From contig NW_026291758.1 in assembly GCF_023091745.1 (NCBI RefSeq), positions 62,001 through 126,000 of the forward strand: a DNA stretch of 64,000 nt, read 5' to 3'. Source of the DNA: Budorcas taxicolor. Lineage: Eukaryota; Chordata; Mammalia; Artiodactyla; Bovidae. Of the stretch, positions 37,230-51,079 are shown piece by piece (positions within the stretch are counted from its first letter, which is position 1; each line of letters begins with the position of its first letter). The notes below the pieces were generated by a model, which had not been told where the DNA came from, did not search any database, and saw nothing but the letters and a program-made list of their open reading frames with translations. A program made the position numbers and the translations under genes.

Positions 37230-40200
37230 CCCGCTCTGGTGGCCTAAGGAAAGGCCAGTACCCATGCGAGTTGCTATGGGCCATCTCGGGATTCCTGTCC
37301 CGTCCATGCCGGGGCTTAAGACCTTGTGTGGAGTCGGAGCCGGAATCTGAGGATTCCTCTCCAGTGTTGCCATGGATCTTGGGGTGCTTCTGAGTCTGCC
37401 CAGGGGAGTCAGGCCTCGTCTCGAGTGGGGGCATGCACGTGGGCTTTCCTCCTGAGCTGCAGCACTAGTGTCACGCTTACTGTCACGTGGATCAAGGGAT
37501 CTGTGCTTTCCCTTGAATCTTTCCCTCCAGGTTTTCCCACGAGGCTTTCCCACAGGGCTGTGCCACGTGCCACCTTGGTGTGAGTCGATCCTCGGCGTGA
37601 AAGACGAGCCGGTGAAGGGAAAAGAGGTTCCTCTGGAAAGGACTGAGACATCTGGGGGACTCTTGGAATGGTAGCACGACTTGGAGATCCTCTCGCCGTT
37701 CCTGTTTGGAGGGCCTCCACTTGAGATGCGACGGGAACGCCGGGAACTCTTTCCCGCCGAAGCAGGGAAAGGATCCCTCATCTCGAGGTACGAGGAGGAA
37801 ACGGGGCTCCTCTGGATGTGGGCGGGACCCTCGTGTTTCCTCTCGAGTGGAGACGGGTATGTCGGGGAACTTCCTGATTTGCACCATTGGTGTGAATGAC
37901 CCTTGCGAAGTTCCAGAGGTGAGGTGTGATCAGCCTCGAGACGCCTCAGCGGAAATGGGCCTCATCTCGCCTGGAGGGGAGAACCTCCTGGATTTTCTCG
38001 AGTTGCGGCAGGTCTTCTCGAGTTACGACGGGGACCTCAGGGACCCGCTCTGGTGGCCTCAGGAAAGGCCAGTCCCCGTGAGAGTTGCTAGGGACCATCT
38101 CGGGATTCCTCTCCCGTCCGTTCCTGGGCCTAAGACCTTGTGTGGAGTCGGGGCTGGAACCTGAGGATTCCTCTCCAGTGTTGCCATGGATCTTGGGGTG
38201 CTTCTGAGTCTCCCCAGGGGAGTCAGGCCTCGTCTCGAGTGGGGGCATGCACGTGCGCTTTCCTCCCGAGCTGCAGCAGTAGTGTCACGCTTCCTGTCAC
38301 GTGGATCAAGGGATCTGTGGTTTCCCTCGAGGCTTTTGCTCGAGGCTTTCCCACGAGGCTTTCCCACAGGGTTGTGCCACATGCCACCTTGGTGTGAGTC
38401 GATCCTCGGCGTGAAAGACGAGCCGGTGAAGGGGAAAAGGTTCCTCTGGAATGGACTGAGACATCTGGGGGACTCTTGGATTGGTGGCACGACCCTGGAA
38501 GTTCCTCTCGCCGTTCCTCTTGAGAGGGCCACCTCTTGAGATGCGACGGGAAGGCCGGGAACTCTTTCCCGACGAAGCAGGGAAAGGATCCCTCATCTCG
38601 AGCTACGAGGCGGAAACGGGGCTCCTCTGGATGTGGGCGGGACCCTCGTGTTTCCTCTCGAGTGGAGACGGGTATGTCGGGGAACTTCTTGATTTGCACC
38701 AAGGGTGTGAAGGACCCTTGCGAAGTTCCAGAGGTGAGGTGTGATCAGCCTCGAGATGCCTCAGCGGAAATGGGCCTCATCTCGCCTGGAGGGGAGAACC
38801 TCCTGGATTTTCTCGAGTTGCGGCAGGTCTTCTCGAGTTACGACGGGGACCTCAGGGACCCGCTCTGGTGGCCTCAGGAAAGGCCATTCCCCGTGCGATT
38901 TGCTAGGGGGCCTCTCCGAATTCCTCTCCCGTCCATGCCGCGGCCTCAGTCCTTGCGTGGATTCGGGGCCGGAACCTGAGGATTCCTCTCCAGTGTTGCC
39001 ATGGATCTTGGGGTGCTTCTGAGTCTCCCCAGGGGAGTCAGGCCTCGTCTCGAGTGGGGGCATGCACGTGCGCTTTCCTCCCGAGCTGCAGCAGTAGTGT
39101 CACGCTTCCTGTCACGTGGATCAAGGGATCTGTGGTTTCCCTCGAGGCTTTTGCTCGAGGCTTTCCCACGAGGCTTTCCCACAGGGTTGTGCCACATGCC
39201 ACCTTGGTGTGAGTCGATCCTCGGCGTGAAAGACGAGCCGGTGAAGGGGAAAAGGTTCCTCTGGAATGGACTGAGACATCTGGGGGACTCTTGGAATGGT
39301 GGCACGACCGTGGAGTTCGTCTCGCCGTTCCTGTTGAGAGGGCCTCCTCTTGAGATGCGACGGGAACGCCGGGAAGTCTTTCCCGCCGAAGCAGGGAAAG
39401 GATCCCTCATCTCGAGCTACGAGGAGGAAACGGGGCTCCTCTGGATGTGGGCGGGACCCTCGTGTTCCCTCTCAAGTGGAGACGGGTATGTCGGGGAACT
39501 TCTTGATTTGCACCAAGGGTGTGAAGGACCCTTTCGAAGTTCCTGAGGTGAGGTGTGATCAGCCTAGAGACGCCTCAGCGGAAATGGGCCTCATCTCACC
39601 TGGAGGGGAGAACCTCCTGGATTTTCTCGAGTTGCGGCAGGTCTTCTCGAGTTACGACGGGGACCTCAGGGACCCGCTCTGGTGGCCTAAGGAAAGGCCA
39701 GTACCCATGCGAGTTGCTAGGGGCCATCTCGGGATTCCTGTCCCGTCCATGCCGGGGCATAAGACCTTGTGTGGAGTCGGGGCCGAAACCTGAGGATTCC
39801 TATCCAGTGTTGCCATGGATCTTGGGGTGCTTCTGAGTCTCCCCAGGGGAGTCAGGCCTCGTCTCGAGTGGGGGCATGCACGTGCACTTTCCTCCCGAGC
39901 TGCAGCAGAAGTGTCACTCTTCCTGTCACGTGGATCAAGGGATCTGTGGTTTCCCTCGAGGCTTTCGCTCGAGGCTTTCCCACGAGGCTTTCCCACAGGG
40001 CTGTGCCACGTGCCACCTTGTTGTGATTCGATCCTCGGTGTGAAAGACGAGCCGGTGAAGGGAAAAGAGGTTCCTCTGGAATGGACTGAGACATCTGGGG
40101 GACTCTTGGAATGGTGGCAGGACCCTGGAGTTCCTCTAGCCGTTCCTGTTGAGAGGGCCTCCTGTTGAGTTGTGACGGGAACGCCGGGAACTCTTTGCCG

Positions 40201-43200
40201 ACGAAGCAGGGAAAGTATCCCTCATCTCGAGCTACGAGGCGGAAACGGGGCACCTCTTGATGTTGGCGGGACCCTCGTGTTTCCTCTCGAGTGGAGACGG
40301 GTATGTCGGGGAACTTCTTGATTTGCACCAAGGGTGTGAAGGACCCTGTCGAAGTTCCAGAGGTGAGGTGTGATCAGCCTCGAGACGCCTCAGCGGAAAT
40401 GGGCCTCATCTCGCCTGGAGGGGAGAACCTCCTGGATTTTCTCGAGTTGCGGCAGGTCTTCTCGAGTTACGACGGGGACCTCAGGGACCCGCTCTGGTGG
40501 CCTCAGGAAAGGCCAGTCCCCGTGCGAGTTGCTAGGGGCCATCTCGGGATTCCTCTCCCGTCCGTTCCTGGGCCTAAGACCTTGTGTGGAGTCGGGGCTG
40601 GAACCTGAGCATTCCTCTCCAGTGTTGCCATGGATCTTGGGGTGCTTCTGAGTCTCCCCAGGGGAGTCAGGCCTCGTCTCGAGTGGGGGCATGCACGTGC
40701 GCTTTCCTCCCGAGCTGCAGCAGTAGTGTCACGCTTCCTGTCACGTGGATCAAGGGATCTGTGGTTTCCCTCGAGGCTTTTGCTCGAGGCTTTCCCACGA
40801 GGCTTTCCCACAGGGTTGTGCCACATGCCACCTTGGTGTGAGTCGATCCTCGGCGTGAAAGACGAGCCGGTGAAGGGGAAAAGGTTCCTCTGGAATGGAC
40901 TGAGACATCTGGGGGACTCTTGGAATGGTGGCACGACCGTGGAGTTCGTCTCGCCGTTCCTGTTGAGAGGGCCTCCTCTTGAGATGCGACGGGAACGCCG
41001 GGAAGTCTTTCCCGCCGAAGCAGGGAAAGGATCCCTCATCTCGAGCTACGAGGAGGAAACGGGGCTCCTCTGGATGTGGGCGGGACCCTCGTGTTCCCTC
41101 TCAAGTGGAGACGGGTATGTCGGGGAACTTCTTGATTTGCACCAAGGGTGTGAAGGACCCTTTCGAAGTTCCTGAGGTGAGGTGTGATCAGCCTAGAGAC
41201 GCCTCAGCGGAAATGGGCCTCATCTCACCTGGAGGGGAGAACCTCCTGGATTTTCTCGAGTTGCGGCAGGTCTTCTCGAGTTACGACGGGGACCTCAGGG
41301 ACCCGCTCTGGTGGCCTAAGGAAAGGCCAGTACCCATGCGAGTTGCTAGGGGCCATCTCGGGATTCCTGTCCCGTCCATGCCGGGGCATAAGACCTTGTG
41401 TGGAGTCGGGGCCGAAACCTGAGGATTCCTATCCAGTGTTGCCATGGATCTTGGGGTGCTTCTGAGTCTCCCCAGGGGAGTCAGGCCTCGTCTCGAGTGG
41501 GGGCATGCACGTGCACTTTCCTCCCGAGCTGCAGCAGTAGTGTCACTCTTCCTGTCACGTGGATCAAGGGATCTGTGGTTTCCCTCGAGGCTTTCGCTCG
41601 AGGCTTTCCCACGAGGCTTTCCCACAGGGCTGTGCCACGTGCCACCTTGTTGTGATTCGATCCTCGGTGTGAAAGACGAGCCGGTGAAGGGAAAAGAGGT
41701 TCCTCTGGAATGGACTGAGACATCTGGGGGACTCTTGGAATGGTGGCAGGACCCTGGAGTTCCTCTAGCCGTTCCTGTTGAGAGGGCCTCCTGTTGAGTT
41801 GTGACGGGAACGCCGGGAACTCTTTGCCGACGAAGCAGGGAAAGTATCCCTCATCTCGAGCTACGAGGCGGAAACGGGGCACCTCTTGATGTTGGCGGGA
41901 CCCTCGTGTTTCCTCTCGAGTGGAGACGGGTATGTCGGGGAACTTCTTGATTTGCACCAAGGGTGTGAAGGACCCTGTCGAAGTTCCAGAGGTGAGGTGT
42001 GATCAGCCTCGAGACGCCTCAGCGGAAATGGGCCTCATCTCGCCTGGAGGGGAGAACCTCCTGGATTTTCTCGAGTTGCGGCAGGTCTTCTCGAGTTACG
42101 ACGGGGACCTCAGGGACCCGCTCTGGTGGCCTCAGGAAAGGCCAGTCCCCATGCGAGTTGCTAGGGGACCTCTCGGGATTCCTCTCCTGTCCATGCCGGG
42201 GCTTAAGACCTTGTGTGGAGTCGGGGCCGGAACCTGAGGATTCCTCTCCAGTGTTGCCATGGATCTTGGGGTGCTTCTGAGTCTCCCCAGGGGAGTCAGG
42301 CCTCGTCTCGAGTGGGGGCATGCACGTGCGCTTTCCTCCCGAGCTGCAGCAGTAGTGTCACGCTTCCTGTCACGTGGTTCAAGTGGTCTGTGGTTTCCCT
42401 CGAGGCTTTCGATCAAGGCTTTCACACGAGGCTTTCCCACAGGGCTGTGCCACGTGACACCTTGGTGTGAGTCGATCGTCGGCCTGAAAGACGAGCCAGT
42501 GAAGGGAAAAGAGTTTCCTCTGGAATGGACTGAGACATCTGGGGGACTTTTGGAATGGTGGCACGACCCTGGAGTTCCTCTCTCCGTTCCTGTTGAGAGG
42601 GCCTCCTCTTGAGATGCGACGGGAACGCCGGGAACTCTTTCCAGATGAAGCAGTGAAAGGATCCCTCATCTCGAGCTACGAGGCGGAAACGGGGCTCCTC
42701 TGGATGTGGGCGGGACCCTCGTGTTTCCTCTCGAGTGGAGACGGGTATGTCGGGGAACTTCTTGATTTGCCCCAAGGGTGTGAAGGACCCTGTAGAAGTT
42801 CCAGAGGTGAGGTGTGATCAGCCTCGAGACGCCTCAGCGGAAATGAGCCTCATCTCGCCTGGAGGGGAGAACCTCCTGGATTTTCTCGAGTTACGGCAGG
42901 TCTTCTCGAGTTACGACGGGGACCTCAGGGACCCGCTCTGGTGGCCTAAGGAAAGGCCAGTACCCATGCGAGTTGCTAGGGGCCATCTCGGGATTCCTAT
43001 CCCGTCCATGCCGGGGCATAAGAGCTTGTGTGGAGTCGGGGCCGAAACCTGAGGATTCCTATCCAGTGTTGCCATGGATCTTGGGGTGCTTCTGAGTCTC
43101 CCCAGGGGAGTCAGGCCTCGTCTCGAGTGGGGGCATGCACGTGCGCTTTCCTCCCGAGCTGCAGCAGTAGTGTCACGCTTCCTGTCACGTGGTTCAAGTG

Positions 43201-45376
43201 GTCTGTGGTTTCCCTCGAGGCTTTCGATCGAGGCTTTCACACGAGGCTTTCCCACAGGGCTGTGCCACGTGCCACCTTGGTGTGAGTCGATCGTCGGCCT
43301 GAAAGACGAGCCGGTGAAGGGAAAAGAGGTTCCTCTGGAATGGACTGAGACATCTGGGGGACTTTTGGAATGGTGGCACGACCCTGGAGTTCCTCTCTCC
43401 GTTCTTGTTGAGAGGGCCTCCTCTTGAGATGCGACGGGAACGCAGGGAACTCTTTCCAGATGAAGCAGTGAAAGGATCCCTCATCTCGAGCTACGAGGCG
43501 GAAACGGGGCTCCTCTGGATGTGGGCGGGACCCTCGTGTTTCCTCTCGAGTGGAGACGGGTATGTCGGGGAACTTCTTGATTTGCCCCAAGGGTGTGAAG
43601 GACCCTGTAGAAGTTCCAGAGGTGAGGTGTGATCAGCCTCGAGACGCCTCAGCGGAAATGAGCCTCATCTCGCCTGGAGGGGAGAACCTCCTGGATTTTC
43701 TCGAGTTACGGCAGGTCTTCTCGAGTTACGACGGGGACCTCAGGGACCCGCTCTGGTGGCCTAAGGAAAGGCCAGTACCCATGCGAGTTGCTAGGGGCCA
43801 TCTCGGGATTCCTGTCCCGTCCATGCCGGGGCATAAGACCTTGTGTGGAGTCGGGGCCGAAACCTGAGGATTCCTATCCAGTGTTGCCATGGATCTTGGG
43901 GTGCTTCTGAGTCTCCCCAGGGGAGTCAGGCCTCGTCTCGAGTGGGGGCATGCACGTGCACTTTCCTCCCGAGCTGCAGCAGTAGTGTCACGCTTCCTGT
44001 CACGTGGATCAAGGGATCTGTGGTTTCCCTCGAGGCTTTCGCTCGAGGCTTTCCCACGAGGCTTTCCCACAGGGCTGTGCCACGTGCCACCTTGTTGTGA
44101 TTCGATCCTCGGTGTGAAGGACGAGCCGGTGAAGGGAAAAGAGGTTCCTCTGGAATGGACTGAGACATCTGGGGGACTCTTGGAATGGTGGCACGACCCT
44201 GGAGTTCCTCTAGCCGTTCCTGTTGAGAGGGCCTCCTGTTGAGTTGTGACGGGAACGCAGGGAACTCTTTGCCGACGAAGCAGGGAAAGTATCCCTCATC
44301 TCGAGCTACGAGGCGGAAACGGGGCACCTCTTGATGTTGGCGGGACCCTCGTGTTTCCTCTCGAGTGGAGACGGGTATGTCGGGGAACTTCTTGATTTGC
44401 ACCAAGGGTGTGAAGGACCCTGTCGAAGTTCCAGAGGTGAGGTGTGATCAGCCTCGAGACGCCTCAGCGGAAATGGGCCTCATCTCGCCTGGAGGGGAGA
44501 ACCTCCTGGATTTTCTCGAGTTGCGGCAGGTCTTCTCGAGTTACGACGGGGACCTCAGGGACCCGCTCTGGTGGCCTCAGGAAAGGCCAGTCCCCATGCG
44601 AGTTGCTAGGGGACCTCTCGGGATTCCTCTCCTGTCCATGCCGGGGCTTAAGACCTTGTGTGGAGTCGGGGCCGGAACCTGAGGATTCCTCTCCAGTGTT
44701 GCCATGGATCTTGGGGTGCTTCTGAGTCTCCCCAGGGGAGTCAGGCCTCGTCTCGAGTGGGGGCATGCACGTGCGCTTTCCTCCCGAGCTGCAGCAGTAG
44801 TGTCACGCTTCCTGTCACGTGGTTCAAGTGGTCTGTGGTTTCCCTCGAGGCTTTCGATCGAGGCTTTCACACGAGGCTTTCCCACAGGGCTGTGCCACGT
44901 GCCACCTTGGTGTGAGTCAATCGTCGGCCTGAAAGACGAGCCGGTGAAGGGAAAAGAGGTTCCTCTGGAATGGACTGAGACATCTGGGGGACTTTTGGAA
45001 TGGTGGCACGACCCTGGAGTTCCTCTCTCCGTTCCTGTTGAGAGGGCCTCCTCTTGAGATGCGACGGGAACGCCGGGAACTCTTTCCAGATGAAGCAGTG
45101 AAAGGATCCCTCATCTCGAGCTAGGAGGCGGAAACGGGGCTCCTCTGGATGTGGGCGGGACCCTCGTGTTTCCTCTCGAGTGGAGACGGGTATGTCGGGG
45201 AACTTCTTGATTTGCACCAAGGGTGTGAAGGACCCTGTAGAAGTTCCAGAGGTGAGGTGTGATCAGCCTCGAGACGCCTCAGCGGAAATGAGCCTCATCT
45301 CGCCTGGAGGGGAGAACCTCCTGGATTTTCTCGAGTTACGGCAGGTCTTCTCGAGTTACGACGGGGACCTCAGGGA
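37230..45376. repeat. Ten-monomer higher-order repeat, copy B (8147 bp)
   Basis: Phase marks are 37926, 38741, 39555, 40370, 41184, 41999, 42814, 43629, 44444 and 45259, each exactly 8147 bp after its partner in copy A. From about 30.5/38.6 kb to the end of the unit, every translated frame I compared on both strands is identical between A and B, implying essentially identical DNA over more than 6.5 kb. In its first monomer it shares with copy C, but not A or D, GCACCATTGGTG (near 37882) and CCGTTCCTCTTG (near 38511). Confidence 0.93.
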
Positions 45377-48300
45377 CCCGCTCTGGTGGCCTAAGGAAAG
45401 GCCAGTACCCATGCGAGTTGCTATGGGCCATCTCGGGATTCCTGTCCCGTCCATGCCGGGGCTTAAGACCTTGTGTGGAGTCGGAGCCGGAATCTGAGGA
45501 TTCCTCTCCAGTGTTGCCATGGATCTTGGGGTGCTTCTGAGTCTGCCCAGGGGAGTCAGGCCTCGTCTCGAGTGGGGGCATGCACGTGGGCTTTCCTCCT
45601 GAGCTGCAGCACTAGTGTCACGCTTACTGTCACGTGGATCAAGGGATCTGTGCTTTCCCTTGAATCTTTCCCTCCAGGTTTTCCCACGAGGCTTTCCCAC
45701 AGGGCTGTGCCACGTGCCACCTTGGTGTGAGTCGATCCTCGGCGTGAAAGACGAGCCGGTGAAGGGAAAAGAGGTTCCTCTGGAAAGGACTGAGACATCT
45801 GGGGGACTCTTGGAATGGTAGCACGACTTGGAGATCCTCTCGCCGTTCCTGTTTGGAGGGCCTCCACTTGAGATGCGACGGGAACGCCGGGAACTCTTTC
45901 CCGCCGAAGCAGGGAAAGGATCCCTCATCTCGAGGTACGAGGAGGAAACGGGGCTCCTCTGGATGTGGGCGGGACCCTCGTGTTTCCTCTCGAGTGGAGA
46001 CGGGTATGTCGGGGAACTTCCTGATTTGCACCATTGGTGTGAATGACCCTTGCGAAGTTCCAGAGGTGAGGTGTGATCAGCCTCGAGACGCCTCAGCGGA
46101 AATGGGCCTCATCTCGCCTGGAGGGGAGAACCTCCTGGATTTTCTCGAGTTGCGGCAGGTCTTCTCGAGTTACGACGGGGACCTCAGGGACCCGCTCTGG
46201 TGGCCTCAGGAAAGGCCAGTCCCCGTGAGAGTTGCTAGGGACCATCTCGGGATTCCTCTCCCGTCCGTTCCTGGGCCTAAGACCTTGTGTGGAGTCGGGG
46301 CTGGAACCTGAGGATTCCTCTCCAGTGTTGCCATGGATCTTGGGGTGCTTCTGAGTCTCCCCAGGGGAGTCAGGCCTCGTCTCGAGTGGGGGCATGCACG
46401 TGCGCTTTCCTCCCGAGCTGCAGCAGTAGTGTCACGCTTCCTGTCACGTGGATCAAGGGATCTGTGGTTTCCCTCGAGGCTTTTGCTCGAGGCTTTCCCA
46501 CGAGGCTTTCCCACAGGGTTGTGCCACATGCCACCTTGGTGTGAGTCGATCCTCGGCGTGAAAGACGAGCCGGTGAAGGGGAAAAGGTTCCTCTGGAATG
46601 GACTGAGACATCTGGGGGACTCTTGGATTGGTGGCACGACCCTGGAAGTTCCTCTCGCCGTTCCTCTTGAGAGGGCCACCTCTTGAGATGCGACGGGAAG
46701 GCCGGGAACTCTTTCCCGACGAAGCAGGGAAAGGATCCCTCATCTCGAGCTACGAGGCGGAAACGGGGCTCCTCTGGATGTGGGCGGGACCCTCGTGTTT
46801 CCTCTCGAGTGGAGACGGGTATGTCGGGGAACTTCTTGATTTGCACCAAGGGTGTGAAGGACCCTTGCGAAGTTCCAGAGGTGAGGTGTGATCAGCCTCG
46901 AGATGCCTCAGCGGAAATGGGCCTCTTCTCGCCTGGAGGGGAGAACCTCCTGGATTTTCTCGAGTTGCGGCAGGTCTTCTCGAGTTACGACGGGGACCTC
47001 AGGGACCCGCTCTGGTGGCCTCAGGAAAGGCCATTCCCCGTGCGATTTGCTAGGGGGCCTCTCCGAATTCCTCTCCCGTCCATGCCGCGGCCTCAGTCCT
47101 TGCGTGGATTCGGGGCCGGAACCTGAGGATTCCTCTCCAGTGTTGCCATGGATCTTGGGGTGCTTCTGAGTCTCCCCAGGGGAGTCAGGCCTCGTCTCGA
47201 TTGGGGGCATGCACGTGCGCTTTCCTCCCGAGCTGCAGCAGTAGTGTCACGCTTCCTGTCACGTGAATCAAGGGATCTGTGGTTTCCCTCGAGGCTGTCC
47301 CTCGAGGCTTTCCCACGAGGCTTTTCCACAGGGCTGTGCCACGTGCCACCTTGGTGTGAGTCGATCCTCCGCGTGAAAGACGAGCCGGTGAAGGGAAAAG
47401 AGGTTCCTCTGGAATGGACTGAGACTACTGGGGGACTCTTGGAATGGTGGCACGACCGTGGAGTTCGTCTCGCCGTTCCTGTTGAGAGGGCCTCCTCTTG
47501 AGATGCGACGGGAACGCCGGGAACTCTTTCCCGCCGAAGCAGGGAAAGGATCCCTCATCTCGAGCTACGAGGAGGAAACGGGGCTCCCTGGATGTGGGCG
47601 GGACCCTCGTGTTCCCTCTCGAGTGGAGACGGGTATGTCGGGGAACTTCTTGATTTGCACCAAGGGTGTGAAGGACCCTTTCGAAGTTCCTGAGGTGAGG
47701 TGTGATCAGCCTAGAGACGCCTCAGCGGAAATGGGCCTCATCTCACCTGGAGGGGAGAACCTCCTGGATTTTCTCGAGTTGCGGCAGGTCTTCTCGAGTT
47801 ACGACGGGGACCTCAGGGACCCGCTCTGGTGGCCTCAGGAAAGGCCAGTCCCCATGCGAGTTGCTAGGGGCCATCTCGGGATTCCTGTCCCGTCCATGCC
47901 GGGGCATAAGACCTTGTGTGGAGTCGGGGCCGAAACCTGAGGATTCCTATCCAGTGTTGCCATGGATCTTGGGGTGCTTCTGAGTCTCCCCATGGGAGTC
48001 AGGCCTCGTCTCGAGTGGGGGCATGCACGTGCACTTTCCTCCCGAGCTGCAGCAGTAGTGTCACGCTTCCTGTCACGTGGATCAAGGGATCTGTGGTTTC
48101 CCTCGAGGCTTTCGCTCGAGGCTTTCCCACGAGGCTTTCCCACAGGGCTGTGCCACGTGCCACCTTGGTGTGATTCGATCCTCGGTGTGAAAGACGAGCT
48201 GGTGAAGGGAAAAGAGGTTCCTCTGGAATGGACTGAGACATCTGGGGGACTCTTGGAATGGTGGCAGGACCCTGGAGTTCCTCTAGCCGTTCCTGTTGAG

Positions 48301-51079
48301 AGGGCCTCCTGTTGAGTTGTGACGGGAATGCCGGGAACTCTTTGCCGACGAAGCAGGGAAAGTATCCCTCATCTCGAGCTACGAGGCGGAAACGGGGCAC
48401 CTCTTGATGTTGGCGGGACCCTCGTGTTTCCTCTCGAGTGGATACGGGTATGTCGGGGAACTTCTTGATTTGCACCAAGGGTGTGAAGGACCCTGTCGAA
48501 GTTCCAGAGGTGAGGTGTGATCAGCCTCGAGACGCCTCAGCGGAAATGGGCCTCATCTCGCCTGGAGGGGAGAACCTCCTGGATTTTATCGAGTTGCGGC
48601 AGGTCTTCTCGAGTCACGACGGGGACCTCAGGGACCCGCTCTGGTGGCCTCAGGAAAGGCCAGTCCCCATGCGAGTTGCTAGGGGACCTCTCGGGATTCC
48701 TCTCCTGTCCATGCCGGGGCTTAAGACCTTGTGTGGAGTCGGGGCCGGAACCTGAGGATTCCTCTCCAGTGTTGCCATGGATCTTGGGGTGCTTCTGAGT
48801 CTCCCCAGGGGAGTCAGGCCACGTCTCGAGTGGGGGCATGCACGTGCGCTTTCCTCCCGAGCTGCAGCAGTAGTGTCACGCTTCCTGTCACGTGGTTCAA
48901 GTGGTCTGTGGTTTCCCTCGAGGCTTTCGCTCGAGGCTTTCCCACGAGGCTTTCCCACAGGGCTGTGCCACGTGCCACCTTGGTGTGAGTCGATCGTCGG
49001 CCTGAAAGACGAGCCGGTGAAGGGAAAAGAGGTTCCTCTGGAATGGACTGGGACATCTGGGGGACTTTTGGAATGGTGGCACGACCCTGGAGTTCCTCTC
49101 TCCGTTCCTGTTGAGAGGGCCTCCTCTTGAGATGCGACGGGAACGCCGGGAACTCTTTCCAGATGAAGCAGTGAAAGGATCCCTCATCTCGAGCTACGAG
49201 GCGGAAACGGGGCTCCTCTGGATGTGGGCGGGACCCTCGTGTTTCCTCTCGAGTGGAGACGGGTATGTCGGGGAACTTCTTGATTTGCACCAAGGGTTTG
49301 AAGGACCCTGTAGAAATTCCAGAGGTGAGGTGTGATCAGCCTCGAGACGCCTCAGCGGAAATGAGCCTCATCTCGCCTGGAGGGGAGAACCTCCTGGATT
49401 TTCTCGAGTTGCGGCAGGTCTTCTCGATTTACGACGGGGACCTCAGGGACCCGCTCTGGTGGCCTAAGGAAAGGCCAGTACCCATGCGAGTTGCTAGGGG
49501 CCATCTCGGGATTCCTGTCCCGTCCATGCCGGGGCATAAGACCTTGTGTGGAGTCGGGGCCGAAACCTGAGGATTCCTATCCAGTGTTGCCATGGATCTT
49601 GGGGTGCTTCTGAGTCTCCCCAGGGGAGTCAGGCCTCGTCTCGAGTGGGGGCATGCACGTGCACTTTCCTCCCTAGCTGCAGCAGTAGTGTCACGCTTCC
49701 TGTCACGTGGATCAAGGGATCTGTGCTTTCCCTTGAATCTTTCCCTCCAGGTTTTCCCACGAGGCTTTCCCACAGGGCTGTGCCACGTGCCACCTTGTTG
49801 TGATTCGATCCTCGGTGTGAAGGACGAGCCGGTGAAGGGAAAAGAGGTTCCTCTGGAATGGACTGAGACATCTGGGGGACTCTTGGAATGGTGGCACGAC
49901 CCTGGAGTTCCTCTAGCCGTTCCTGTTGAGAGGGCCTCCTGTTGAGTTGTGACGGGAACGCAGGGAACTCTTTGCCGACGAAGCAGGGAAAGTATCCCTC
50001 ATCTCGAGCTACGAGGCGGAAACGGGGCACCTCTTGATGTTGGCGGGACCCTCGTGTTTCCTCTCGAGTGGAGACGGGTATGTCGGGGAACTTCTTGATT
50101 TGCACCAAGGGTGTGAAGGACCCTGTCGAAGTTCCAGAGGTGAGGTGTGATCAGCCTCGAGACGCCTCAGCGGAAATGGGCCTCATCTCGCCTGGAGGGG
50201 AGAACCTCCTGGATTTTCTCGAGTTGCGGCAGGTCTTCTCGAGTTACGACGGGGACCTCAGGGACCCGCTCTGGTGGCCTCAGGAAAGGCCAGTCCCCAT
50301 GCGAGTTGCTAGGGGACCTCTCGGGATTCCTCTCCTGTCCATGCCGGGGCTTAAGACCTTGTGTGGAGTCGGGGCCGGAACCTGAGGATTCCTCTCCAGT
50401 GTTGCCATGGATCTTGGGGTGCTTCTGAGTCTCCCCAGGGGAGTCAGGCCTCGTCTCGAGTGGGGGCATGCACGTGCGCTTTCCTCCCGAGCTGCAGCAG
50501 TAGTGTCACGCTTCCTGTCACGTGGTTCAAGTGGTCTGTGGTTTCCCTCGAGGCTTTCGATCGAGGCTTTCACACGAGGCTTTCCCACAGGGCTGTGCCA
50601 CGTGCCACCTTGGTGTGAGTCGATCGTCGGCCTGAAAGACGAGCCGGTGAAGGGAAAAGAGGTTCCTCTGGAATGGACTGAGACATCTGGGGGACTTTTG
50701 GAATGGTGGCACGACCCTGGAGTTCCTCTCTCCGTTCCTGTTGAGAGGGCCTCCTCTTGAGATGCGACGGGAACGCCGGGAACTCTTTCCAGATGAAGCA
50801 GTGAAAGGATCCCTCATCTCGAGCTAGGAGGCGGAAACGGGGCTCCTCTGGATGTGGGCGGGACCCTCGTGTTTCCTCTCGAGTGGAGACGGGTATGTCG
50901 GGGAACTTCTTGATTTGCACCAAGGGTGTGAAGGACCCTGTAGAAGTTCCAGAGGTGAGGTGTGATCAGCCTCGAGACGCCTCAGCGGAAATGAGCCTCA
51001 TCTCGCCTGGAGGGGAGAACCTCCTGGATTTTCTCGAGTTACGGCAGGTCTTCTCGAGTTACGACGGGGACCTCAGGGA
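45377..51079. repeat. Seven-monomer higher-order repeat, copy C (5703 bp)
   Basis: Phase marks are 46073, 46888, 47702, 48517, 49332, 50147 and 50962; each recurs 5703 bp later as far as the array allows. The first two monomers continue the 10-mer order without a break. The unit then has one monomer where the 10-mer has three related ones (3, 4, 5), and one where it has two (7, 8), so it reads 1-2-(3/5)-6-(7/8)-9-10. The difference from the 10-mer is exactly 2444 bp. Private marks include ATGGGCCTCTTC (46918-46929) and CTCCCCATGGGAG near 47988. Confidence 0.9.
49725..49756. other. Sequence patch transferred between monomers
   Basis: In copy C the monomer at 49332 has CTGTGCTTTCCCTTGAATC and then TTTCCCTCCAGG-TTTTCC where its counterparts (A 35.87 kb, B 44.02 kb, D 55.43 kb) have CTGTGGTTTCCCTCGAGG. 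The patch sequence is that of monomer 10 (37502, 45649, 51352). Both flanks keep the host type, with TTGTTGTGATTCGATCC following it, so a short gene-conversion tract is the simplest reading. Confidence 0.82.
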
